Assembly (NCBI RefSeq): GCF_018332695.1
Contig: NZ_BOQN01000063.1
Location: 21,162 to 85,161 of the forward strand
Direction of reading: 5' to 3'
Length of the DNA stretch: 64,000 nt
Origin: Paractinoplanes toevensis
GTDB taxonomy: Bacteria > Actinomycetota > Actinomycetes > Mycobacteriales > Micromonosporaceae
The notes beneath the pieces are model-generated. The model made no database searches. It worked only from the letters and a program-made list of their open reading frames with translations, and was not told where the DNA came from. This document shows positions 50,516 to 58,394 of the stretch, piece by piece; the stretch's first letter is position 1; every line of letters begins with the position of its first letter. The translations under genes and the position numbers were made by a program.

Positions 50516-53500
50516 GGATCGCCCGGCCGGCCGCGTGTACGGCGCGCCCCCGCAGCCGGAACCGGCAGGTCAGGACAACGACGCGCAACAGCCGCAGGAG
50601 CCCGCCGACGGCGCGCCCAAGCAGCCGGGCCCGGCGAGCCGGGTCTACGGCGCCCCGAAGCAGCCGGAGTCGGCCGGCCGCGTGTACGGCGCACCCCAGC
50701 AGGGCGCACCCCAGCAGGGCGCGCCTCAGCCCGCACCCCAGCAGCCCGCGCCCGGCCAGGCCGCAGCTCAACAGGCGGCGCCCCCGCAGGCCGCGCCGCG
50801 CCAGGCGGTGCCCCACCAACCCGCCCCGCGCCAGGCACCCCAGCAGCCCGCCCCGCGCCAGGCCGCACCCCAGCAGCCCGCCGCACCCCAGCAGCCCGCC
50901 GCGCGCCAGCAGGCCGCCCCGCGCCAGGCCATACCCCAGCAGGCCGCACCCCGCCAGGCCGTCCCGTACCAGCCCGGGCCGGCCGGTCCGGCCAGCGGCG
51001 TGCCCGCGCAGTCGGCAAGCCGTGTCTACGGCGCGCCCAAACAAGCCGAGCGGGCAAGCCAGCCGGTCAGCGCGGCCCCGCAGTCGGCGAGTCGCGTCTA
51101 CGGCGCACCCAAAACGGCGGAGCCGACAAGCCAGGCCAGCGGCGCGCCCGCGCAGGCGGGCCCAGCGAGCCAGGCCAGCGGCGCGCCCGCGCAGGCGGGA
51201 TCGGCGAGCCGCGTCTACGGCGCACCCAAACCAGCCGAACCGACAAGCCAGGCAAACGGCACGCCCGCGCAGCCCGGCCCAACGAACCAGGCCAGCGGCA
51301 CGCCCGCGCAGCCAGGCCCAACGAACCAGGCAAACGGCACGCCCGCGCAGCCAGGCCCAACGAACCAGGCAAACGGCACGCCCGCGCAGGCGGGCCCAAC
51401 GAACCAGGCCGGCGGCGCGCCCGCGCAGGCTGGCCCGGCGAGCCAGGCCAGCGGCGCACCCGCGAAGCCGGAACCGGCAAGCCGCGTCTACGGCGCACCC
51501 AAAACGGCCGAGCCGACAAACCAGGCAACCGGCGCCCCCGCGCAAGCGGAACCGGCGAGCCAGGCCAGCGGCGCCCCCGCGCAGGCGGGATCGGCGAGCC
51601 GCGTCTACGGCGCACCCAAGCAGGCGGAACCGCCCGGCCGCGTCTACGGCGCGGCCGGGCCGGCGAAATCCCCCATGGTCCCGATCGTCCCGGCCGGCCC
51701 GGTGTCCCCGGCGGAGACCGCCGTGGTGTCGCTCGCCCCGGCGTCCCCGGCCGAGACCGCCGTGGTGCCGCTCGCGCCGGTGTCGCCGGCGGAGACCGTC
51801 GTGGTCCCGGCGCCCGTTCTTCCCGCCGACGCCGGCCGGACCGCGGCCGGACCGCAGCCGAAGGACTTGACCCGCCCGTTCGCGATCGTCGCGCTGGTCA
51901 TCTCGCTGCTGGTTGCCGCCAGCACCGCGGCCGGCGTCAACTATCCGGGGCGGGCCGTGCTCCTGGTGGCGTTCGTGCTCATCGTGCCGGGCTGGGTGGC
52001 GGTCTCCTACGTCCGCTTCCGCGAGCGGCTCGTCGAGGTCACCGCCGCGGTCTCGCTGAGCATCTCGATGGGCCTCCTGCTGGGGATGGTCCAGCTGGTC
52101 ACGCACTTCTGGCATCCCCGGGCAGCGGTCATCCTCTGGACGGTCGCCACCGCGGCGGGCACCATCCCGCATCTGCGGCGCCGGCCGGCCACCGCCGTAC
52201 CGGATCCGGCGGCGACGTCCGCTCCGGCCGCGGCCCCGGCTCCGGCCCGGTCCCTCCGGGACCGGATCCCGCTGAGCATGGTCCTCGCGGCGGTCAGCCT
52301 GATCCTCTGGTTCGTCGGCGCCCAGCTCACCGATGCCGCGAGGTTCGGGCTGCTCGGCCTGGTCGACGGGCTGAACCCGCTGTGCTGGGCCGGCCTGGCC
52401 CTGCTGGTGGTGGCAATGCTGTTCGAGCTGCGCCGCTCGCCGGTCACGGCGTGGCGCGGCTACCTGCTGACGGCCCTGATGGTCGTCGAGACGTACGCCC
52501 TGCAGCCGCTCGTCGAGGACGCCGCCCGGCTCCCGGTCGCCTGGCTGCACGTCGGGTTCACCGAGTACATCGCCGACCACGGCGCCGTCCTGCAGAGCTA
52601 CGACGCGCGATTCTCCTGGGCCGGCTTCTTCACCCTGGCCGCGGTGATCGTCAAGGCGGCCGGCCTGCCGGACGCGTCGCCGATGCTCCGCTGGGCACCG
52701 GTCGTCATGATGATGGGCTGGATGGTCCCGCTCGGGCTGATCGGCCGGGCGCTGCGGCTGCCGTCCCGGACCATCTGGGTGGCGCTGTGGATCTTCCTGG
52801 CCGGCGACTGGGTCGAGCAGGAGTACTTCTCCCCGCAGAGCCTGGCACTGCTGCTGTTCCTGTGTGCCGTGGCGCTGGCCACCCGCCTGCTGTGCCGGCG
52901 CCTCGTCCAGGGCAACGACAAGGGTGTGCCGCGCCTCGATCCCGGTATGGATGCGCACCGGCCGGCCGCCCGCGCGGCCACCGTTGGCGTGCTCGTGACG
53001 ATCATCGCGGCCCTGGCCCCGACCCACCAGTTGACGCCGTACCTGCTGGCCGGGGTGTTGTTCGTGCTCGCCGTGCTGGCCGGGCTGCGACCGCGCGGCC
53101 TGGTCGTGGCGGCCGCCGTGCTGCCGGCGACCTGGCTGGTGCTGGGCGCCCAGGACTTCTGGACCGGCCACCTCACGCTCTTCACTCAGGACGTCGGCGC
53201 GGTCGACAGCGTGGTGGGCAACAACCTCACCGAGCGGCTGGCCGGCAGCGAGGCACGCCAGCTGGCCCAGACCGTACGCCTGGGTCTGATCGGCATCATC
53301 GGCCTGCTGGCCGGGATCGGGGCGTTGCGCTTCTGGCGGGCCGGCCGGCTGCGTACCGGAATCCTGATCGCGGTGATGGCGGGCAGTCCCGCGTCGTTCG
53401 TTCTGGTGCAGAGCTACGGCGGCGAGATGTTCCTGCGGGTCTGGCTGTTCGCCCTGCCCTGGGTGGCGATGCTCGCGGCCGTCGCGTTCCTGCCGCCGGT

Positions 53501-54596
53501 CAAGGCGGGCACCAGCCCGGCTCGCGAGTCGGTCCTGCACTCGCGGTGGCTGCCGGTGATCGCGACCGCCGGCGTCGTACTGCTGATCAGCTCGATCGGG
53601 CTGGTCGCCCGCTCCGCCAACGACGGCTTCACCCGGGTCACCGCGCATCAGGTGGCCGTGATGCGGCAGTTCTACGCTCAGGTGACGCCGGGGACCCGGC
53701 TCTCCCAGCTCTCGTCGTACGTGGTGGGCGGCTTCGAGAAGATGGGCGAGGTCACCTACACCGAGGTGATGCCCACCTGCCTGGACACCATGGCGGTGGC
53801 GCAGTGCGTGGTCGAGAGCGACCCGAACATCGTGGCCATCACCACCCAGCAGGACGTGTACGGGCAGCTCACCGCGGGTCTTCCGGCGGGCTGGACGAAC
53901 ACGGTGATCGACCAGTTGCTGAACACGGTGCGGTTCACCGTGGTCCACCGCGACAACGAGATCACCCTGCTCCAGTCGCGCACCCCAACAGTGCTCGCGA
54001 TCGGTGACTCGATCACCCTCGGTGACGCCAACCCGGCGGCCGGCGAGGAGGGCTCCCGTGCCTGGCCGAGCCTGGCGAGCGACGCGCTGGATCAGACCGC
54101 CCCGGTCCGCATGATCAACGCGGGCGCCAACGACGAGTCGACGGCGAAGATGCGCAAGCGGCTCGGCGCCCTGCTCGCCTCGGATCATCCGGACGCCGTG
54201 GTGATCTACGGCGGCGCGGACGACGTCTATCAGGCCCGGTCGACCGCGGCATCGATGGCCGACACGCTCGCCATGATCAAAGAGGTGCAGGCCGCCGGTG
54301 CCAAGCCGGTGCTGGTCAACGTGCCACCGAACGGCGACCCGGCCGTGGTGCCCGCCTACAACGCGGAGCTGACCAAGCTGGGCGCGACGACCGGTGTGCC
54401 GGTCGTAGACGTCTACTCGCTGCTGGCCGCGCCGAACGGCACCTGGAAGCAGCCCGACCTGACGACCGACAGCATCCATCCCACGACGGCCGGCGCCGAG
54501 ATCATCGCCGGGGCGATCGCCAACCAGCTGAAGACGGTGACCGGATCCTCGGCCACGTCGCCGACCGGCTCGGTCCACATGAACGCGGTGAAATGA
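50505..54596 (+). CDS. 1363-residue fusion: RVYGAP repeats, multi-helix membrane domain and SGNH hydrolase
   Basis: GTG at 50505 has AGGAAGG nine bases upstream. Residues 1-450 are Pro/Ala/Gln-rich with about nine copies of (S/G)RVYGAP(K/P/Q) and many ASQASGAPAQ-type units. About 455-1050 is a membrane domain of ten or more helices; motifs such as DWVEQEYFSPQSLALLLFL resemble large actinobacterial membrane proteins of the polysaccharide glycosyltransferase kind (tentative). From about 1160 is an SGNH/GDSL hydrolase: Ser1169 in AIGDSITLG, GGADDVY as a GxND-like block, and Asp1322/His1325 in TDSIHP. SGNH domains of this sort add or remove acyl groups on glycans. Neighbours (GT2 before, glycosidase after) point to an extracellular polysaccharide. 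Confidence 0.82.
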   Translation: MGVEDRPAGRVYGAPPQPEPAGQDNDAQQPQEPADGAPKQPGPASRVYGAPKQPESAGRVYGAPQQGAPQQGAPQPAPQQPAPGQAAAQQAAPPQAAPRQAVPHQPAPRQAPQQPAPRQAAPQQPAAPQQPAARQQAAPRQAIPQQAAPRQAVPYQPGPAGPASGVPAQSASRVYGAPKQAERASQPVSAAPQSASRVYGAPKTAEPTSQASGAPAQAGPASQASGAPAQAGSASRVYGAPKPAEPTSQANGTPAQPGPTNQASGTPAQPGPTNQANGTPAQPGPTNQANGTPAQAGPTNQAGGAPAQAGPASQASGAPAKPEPASRVYGAPKTAEPTNQATGAPAQAEPASQASGAPAQAGSASRVYGAPKQAEPPGRVYGAAGPAKSPMVPIVPAGPVSPAETAVVSLAPASPAETAVVPLAPVSPAETVVVPAPVLPADAGRTAAGPQPKDLTRPFAIVALVISLLVAASTAAGVNYPGRAVLLVAFVLIVPGWVAVSYVRFRERLVEVTAAVSLSISMGLLLGMVQLVTHFWHPRAAVILWTVATAAGTIPHLRRRPATAVPDPAATSAPAAAPAPARSLRDRIPLSMVLAAVSLILWFVGAQLTDAARFGLLGLVDGLNPLCWAGLALLVVAMLFELRRSPVTAWRGYLLTALMVVETYALQPLVEDAARLPVAWLHVGFTEYIADHGAVLQSYDARFSWAGFFTLAAVIVKAAGLPDASPMLRWAPVVMMMGWMVPLGLIGRALRLPSRTIWVALWIFLAGDWVEQEYFSPQSLALLLFLCAVALATRLLCRRLVQGNDKGVPRLDPGMDAHRPAARAATVGVLVTIIAALAPTHQLTPYLLAGVLFVLAVLAGLRPRGLVVAAAVLPATWLVLGAQDFWTGHLTLFTQDVGAVDSVVGNNLTERLAGSEARQLAQTVRLGLIGIIGLLAGIGALRFWRAGRLRTGILIAVMAGSPASFVLVQSYGGEMFLRVWLFALPWVAMLAAVAFLPPVKAGTSPARESVLHSRWLPVIATAGVVLLISSIGLVARSANDGFTRVTAHQVAVMRQFYAQVTPGTRLSQLSSYVVGGFEKMGEVTYTEVMPTCLDTMAVAQCVVESDPNIVAITTQQDVYGQLTAGLPAGWTNTVIDQLLNTVRFTVVHRDNEITLLQSRTPTVLAIGDSITLGDANPAAGEEGSRAWPSLASDALDQTAPVRMINAGANDESTAKMRKRLGALLASDHPDAVVIYGGADDVYQARSTAASMADTLAMIKEVQAAGAKPVLVNVPPNGDPAVVPAYNAELTKLGATTGVPVVDVYSLLAAPNGTWKQPDLTTDSIHPTTAGAEIIAGAIANQLKTVTGSSATSPTGSVHMNAVK

Positions 54597-54597
54597 C

Positions 54598-54825
54598 GTG
54601 ATCCTTGCCCTCGAAATCATGGCCGGCGTCTTCTGCGCCCTGATCGTGGCGCTCGTGACCGTTCGCGGCGTCGTGACCGAACGGGCCTACGATTCGCTGA
54701 ACAACGTCCGGGCGAACCCGCCGAAGCGCCGCCGCAACGACCTGATCGCCGACATCCTCCTGACCGGGCTCTGTGTGGCCCTGGTGGCCTGCCTGGCAGT
54801 GCGGATCTATGTGGAGATCGCCTGA
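54598..54825 (+). CDS. Small two-helix membrane protein
   Basis: 75 residues, starting at GTG 54598, one base after the giant gene stop. Two hydrophobic helices (about 2-24 and 48-70) flank a short basic loop (NPPKRRRNDLI). No family was recognised. Its last 17 bases overlap the start of the glycosidase gene. Its position suggests an accessory role in the polysaccharide cluster. Confidence 0.65.
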   Translation: MILALEIMAGVFCALIVALVTVRGVVTERAYDSLNNVRANPPKRRRNDLIADILLTGLCVALVACLAVRIYVEIA

Positions 54826-56008
54826 GCTGCCGCGCCGGTCGCTGCTCGCGGCGCTCTCGCTCCTCGTGGTAGGCGCGGTGCCGGGCTCGGACCGGCAGCG
54901 ACCACGGCCGGTACTGGGTGTCACGCACACCCAGTACACGGCGGACGGTGACAGCCGCGCCGACGCCCGGGCCCGCGACTACCTGGCGGCCACCCCGCTG
55001 GCCGGCAATCAGCACATCATGGGCTGGGGCGCGCTCGACCCGGAGCCGTCGCCGGGGGTCTTCGACTGGCACACCCTGGACGGGCGGGTGTCGCTGCTGC
55101 GCCGCACGACCGACGATCCGGTGATCACCCTGTGCGGCGCGCCGGACTGGATGAAGGGCGGCCGGGCGGGCCACACCGACTGGAACGAGCTGGAGACGGC
55201 ACCGCGGGAGGAGCACTTCGACGACTTCGCGGCGCTTGCCGCCACGGTCGCCCGCCGGTATCCGCAGGTGCGCAACTACCTGGTCTGGAACGAGCTGAAG
55301 GGCTTCTACGACAGCGCGCGCAACGACTGGGACATCGAGGCCTACACCAAGCTCTACAACCGGGTGTACGCGGCGATCAAGAAGGTGAACCCGGAGATCC
55401 GGATCGGTGGCCCGTACGTCGTGCTGGACACCTGGACGGACGGCGACTCACCGCTGACCGGCCCGTGGGGCACGGTGGACAGCCGGGCGGTCGCGGCGAT
55501 CGACTACTGGATGGCGAACAAGGCGGGGGCCGACTTCGTGGCGGTGGACGGTTCGAGCCGTACCCGGGACGGCCACTTCCCCGGTGGGGACGTCGCGGCG
55601 ACCGCGATGTTCGCCGACGCGACCCGCTGGCTGCGCGAGCGCACCGGGCTGCCGGTGTGGTGGGCCGAGTTCTATCCGGACGTCGACCCCGCGCTGCCCG
55701 CGTCGTCGCCGCGCCGGGCCGCGGTCGCCCTGCTGGCACTGGCCCGGACGGTCACCGCCGGTGCCGAGAAGATCCTGCTCTGGCAGCCGCAGGAGGAGGA
55801 CGACCTGCGTTCCGCCGCGCTGTGGGCCGATCCGCGCCAAAGCGACGGCCGGCTGTATCCGCTCGCCGGCCCGTTCGCGTGGCTGGCCCGGGCGGCCGAG
55901 GCCGGCCGCCCGATCACCGCCGACTGGGCGGATGACGTGGTCCGGCTCGGCGACGGCCGGTCCAGCGTGTCGATGAACGCCGCCGACGGCACCGTGACGT
56001 ACGGCTAG
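54809..56008 (+). CDS. Exported glycoside hydrolase, clan GH-A (GH39-like)
   Basis: A 399-residue protein. ATG at 54809 gives an export signal (MWRSPELPRRSLLAALSLL) that has twin arginines and could be Tat-type. The mature part is one TIM barrel: MGWGALDPEPSPGVFDWHTL, ITLCGAPDWMKGG, then the acid/base Glu162 in YLVWNELKG and the likely nucleophile Glu287 in VWWAEFYPD. This pair of Glu residues and the surrounding strands fit xylosidase/iduronidase-like GH39 or related families. The sugar is unknown. The stop TAG shares CTAG with the stop of the convergent amidase gene. Confidence 0.8.
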   Translation: MWRSPELPRRSLLAALSLLVVGAVPGSDRQRPRPVLGVTHTQYTADGDSRADARARDYLAATPLAGNQHIMGWGALDPEPSPGVFDWHTLDGRVSLLRRTTDDPVITLCGAPDWMKGGRAGHTDWNELETAPREEHFDDFAALAATVARRYPQVRNYLVWNELKGFYDSARNDWDIEAYTKLYNRVYAAIKKVNPEIRIGGPYVVLDTWTDGDSPLTGPWGTVDSRAVAAIDYWMANKAGADFVAVDGSSRTRDGHFPGGDVAATAMFADATRWLRERTGLPVWWAEFYPDVDPALPASSPRRAAVALLALARTVTAGAEKILLWQPQEEDDLRSAALWADPRQSDGRLYPLAGPFAWLARAAEAGRPITADWADDVVRLGDGRSSVSMNAADGTVTYG

Positions 56009-58260
56009 GGCACGTAGAACAGGCCGTCGGACACGACCGTCGGGCGGCCGCCCGTGCCCAGGGCCGTCACGGTCACCGTGTGCTTGCCCGGCGTCAGGGC
56101 GCGGACCCAGAGCCCCTGCCGGTACGCGGTGGAGCCCTTCGTGTCGACCGTGGCGACCTTCTTGCCGTCCAGGTAGATGTCGGCCTTGCCGGTCTTTGCC
56201 GCCCGGGAGAACAGCAGCGCCGCCGACCGGCCGGTGAAGGTCCAGGTCAGTTTGGCGTTCTTCTTCGTCGCCGCGAGGGCCTTGCCGCCCAGGTAGGAGC
56301 CGCCGGTGCGGGTGGCCCAGGTACCGCCGCGTTTGGCCGCGGTTTCCGCGACCGGCACGGCTTTGCGGGCCACCGAGGCGGTACGGGCATTGCCCGCCCA
56401 GTCCTTCGCGGTCAGCGTGAACGTCGTGTTCGCCCCCGGGCGTACCCCGGTGTTCCAGTAGGTCGAGGTGGCCGACAGGCCGGCCTTGGCCGGTGCGGTG
56501 ACCGCGAGCGAGCCGACCCGCACGTTGTCCGCGGTGCGGTAGGTCAGCGCGACCGGGGCGTAGGTGGCCGAGTAGGTGCCGCCGCGCAGCAGCACGCCGG
56601 GCGCGGACGGGAAGGCCGGCGCGGTCACGTCGCCGAACACCTTGGCGGCGGCCGTCGTGGAGGTGGCGCCGTAGAGCTGCACCGCCCGGACCGCCACCGT
56701 GTGCGCGCCGGCCGGCAGGGGCAGGTTGCTCGCCCGCCAGGTCGGCGGCGCGGTGGCGGCGACCTTGCCGTCGAGCAGGATCTCGAACCGGGCCAGCAGG
56801 CTGGACGGGGTGGCCACCGACCAGTTCACGGTGACCGCGCCGCGCGCGTAGTAGACGCCGCTGACCAGCGTGCCGCCCCCGCCGAACGGCAGCGCGGCCA
56901 GCCCGGACACCATGTTCACGGCCTGGGCGCGGACGGCGGGCAGCCGGGCGTACAGGTTGTTGCCCGGGCATTCGGTGTTGACGCCGTCGCGGTGGCCGGA
57001 GATGCGCTGGAAGTCGACGACCTGGCCCTGCTTGAACTTGCCGTCGGGGGCGTTCTCGGTGAGCTGGCCGACGGTGGCCGGGTTGTGGTTGTACGCGCCG
57101 AGCCGGGCCGCCGCGACCTGGGCGATGGTCTTCTCGGCGGCCTCCGGCGAGCCGGTGGTGCTGTAGTTGCCGAGCACCGCGATGCCGGCCGAGTTGGTGT
57201 TGAACCCGTACGTGTGTGCGCCGATGACCGCCTTGGTGACCCCGCCGCGGCGGCCCTCGAAGAGGGTGCCGCACTTGTCGACCAGGAAGTTGTAGCCGAT
57301 GTCGGACCAGCCGTTGCTCTTGACGTGGTACTTCTGGATCGCGCGGACGATGGCCGGCGAGTCGGCGCAGCTGTAGTTGTTGGTCTCCGCGGTGTGGTGC
57401 ACGAAGAGAACCCGCACCTCGGCGGCGTAGCTCATGCTCTCGGTGACGATGGTCTCGTCGGCGGACCAGGCGGACCGGCTCACATAGGACGGCAGCGGCG
57501 TGACCAGCGGGGCCGTGGAGGTGGGCATCGGCAGGGTCGTGGTCGGTGCGGCGGTGGGCGCGGTGGTCGTGGGCGCGGTGGTGGTCGGTGCGATGGTGGG
57601 CGCGGTGGTCGTGGGCGCCGTGGTGGGCGCGGTGGTCGTCGGCTCGGTAGTGGGTGCCGGCGGTTCCGACGAATCCGATATGTCCGGGATGTCGACGGAG
57701 GCACTGGCCGACGGCTCCGGCTCGCCGCCGCCGGCGCCTCCCGCGCGGCCCGGGTCGATCATGTCGAGCCGCAGCCCGGCCGGCAGCGCGGTCGGCGAGG
57801 ACCCGTCGGCCGGCACGATCCGCGCGGCCACCCCGTCCGAGGCTCCGACCCAGAGCGGCTCGGTGGCACCGCGGGCGTGCGAGCTCTCCGCACTGTCCGC
57901 GCCGCCCTCCCCCACCGGCAGAACCTGCCACCCGCTCCATTTCCGGGTGGCGACGCTGTGCGTGCGCACCTGCACGGTCCCGTCCGGCGCCGCCTTCGGG
58001 TCGTTCCAGGTGATGCCGAGAAGGCTGAACGTCCTGGTCTTCTGCTCGGGCAGGCTGAGCGACGCCGCCTTGATGTCGATCGTGGTCAGCGTGGCCGCTA
58101 TCGAGGGTGGTGCCGGGTGCGGGTCCGGCGGCAGGGCGGTGATCCCGTCCCGGAAGGACGACGCGGGTGCGTCGTCGGTCCAGGCGAAGGCCATCACGCC
58201 ACCGCCCGCGGCCACCAACGCCACCGATGCACCGATCCCGATCGCCAACTGACGATTCAC
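56005..58260 (-). CDS. PGRP/Amidase_2-type N-acetylmuramoyl-L-alanine amidase, secreted
   Basis: A 751-residue exported protein. GTG at 58260 has AGGGGGA upstream and starts a signal (VNRQLAIGIGASVALVAAGG). A ~150-residue N-terminal domain and a Thr/Pro-rich linker (TTAPTTAPTTTAPT-like) lead to the PGRP domain (about 260-440) with zinc ligands His288/289 (FVHHTAETN), His423 (SGHRDG) and Cys431 (TECPG). The C-terminal 300 residues are beta-rich Ig-like or carbohydrate-binding segments, with repeats of GKAD-Y-DGK type near the end. It should cut the bond between muramic acid and the stem peptide of peptidoglycan. Streptomycete relatives of this layout are known as secreted amidases. Confidence 0.88.
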   Translation of the reverse strand: MNRQLAIGIGASVALVAAGGGVMAFAWTDDAPASSFRDGITALPPDPHPAPPSIAATLTTIDIKAASLSLPEQKTRTFSLLGITWNDPKAAPDGTVQVRTHSVATRKWSGWQVLPVGEGGADSAESSHARGATEPLWVGASDGVAARIVPADGSSPTALPAGLRLDMIDPGRAGGAGGGEPEPSASASVDIPDISDSSEPPAPTTEPTTTAPTTAPTTTAPTIAPTTTAPTTTAPTAAPTTTLPMPTSTAPLVTPLPSYVSRSAWSADETIVTESMSYAAEVRVLFVHHTAETNNYSCADSPAIVRAIQKYHVKSNGWSDIGYNFLVDKCGTLFEGRRGGVTKAVIGAHTYGFNTNSAGIAVLGNYSTTGSPEAAEKTIAQVAAARLGAYNHNPATVGQLTENAPDGKFKQGQVVDFQRISGHRDGVNTECPGNNLYARLPAVRAQAVNMVSGLAALPFGGGGTLVSGVYYARGAVTVNWSVATPSSLLARFEILLDGKVAATAPPTWRASNLPLPAGAHTVAVRAVQLYGATSTTAAAKVFGDVTAPAFPSAPGVLLRGGTYSATYAPVALTYRTADNVRVGSLAVTAPAKAGLSATSTYWNTGVRPGANTTFTLTAKDWAGNARTASVARKAVPVAETAAKRGGTWATRTGGSYLGGKALAATKKNAKLTWTFTGRSAALLFSRAAKTGKADIYLDGKKVATVDTKGSTAYRQGLWVRALTPGKHTVTVTALGTGGRPTVVSDGLFYVP

Positions 58261-58347
58261 GCCTATGTCCCCCTCGTGCCGGTCGTGCCGCGGCGAAGGG
58301 TAGCGGAGTCGATCATCGGTCCGCTGTCCCGTGACGGACGTTGTGGA

Positions 58348-58389
58348 CCGATCGCCGGCCGCCGGGGGCAACGGGCGGCCGGCGATCGG
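58348..58389 (-). terminator. Strong hairpin after the FtsX-type permease gene
   Basis: CCGATCGCCGGCCGCC and GGCGGCCGGCGATCGG form a perfect 16-bp stem with a 10-base loop. It lies six bases beyond the minus-strand permease stop and upstream of the amidase start. No long U-tract follows. Confidence 0.75.
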
Positions 58390-58394
58390 CGTCT

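Noticed and set aside
50487..54620. Minus-strand open frame of 1377 codons opposite the SGNH fusion
   Set aside because: Same antisense effect; the plus-strand frame has membrane helices and an SGNH triad while this one has none.
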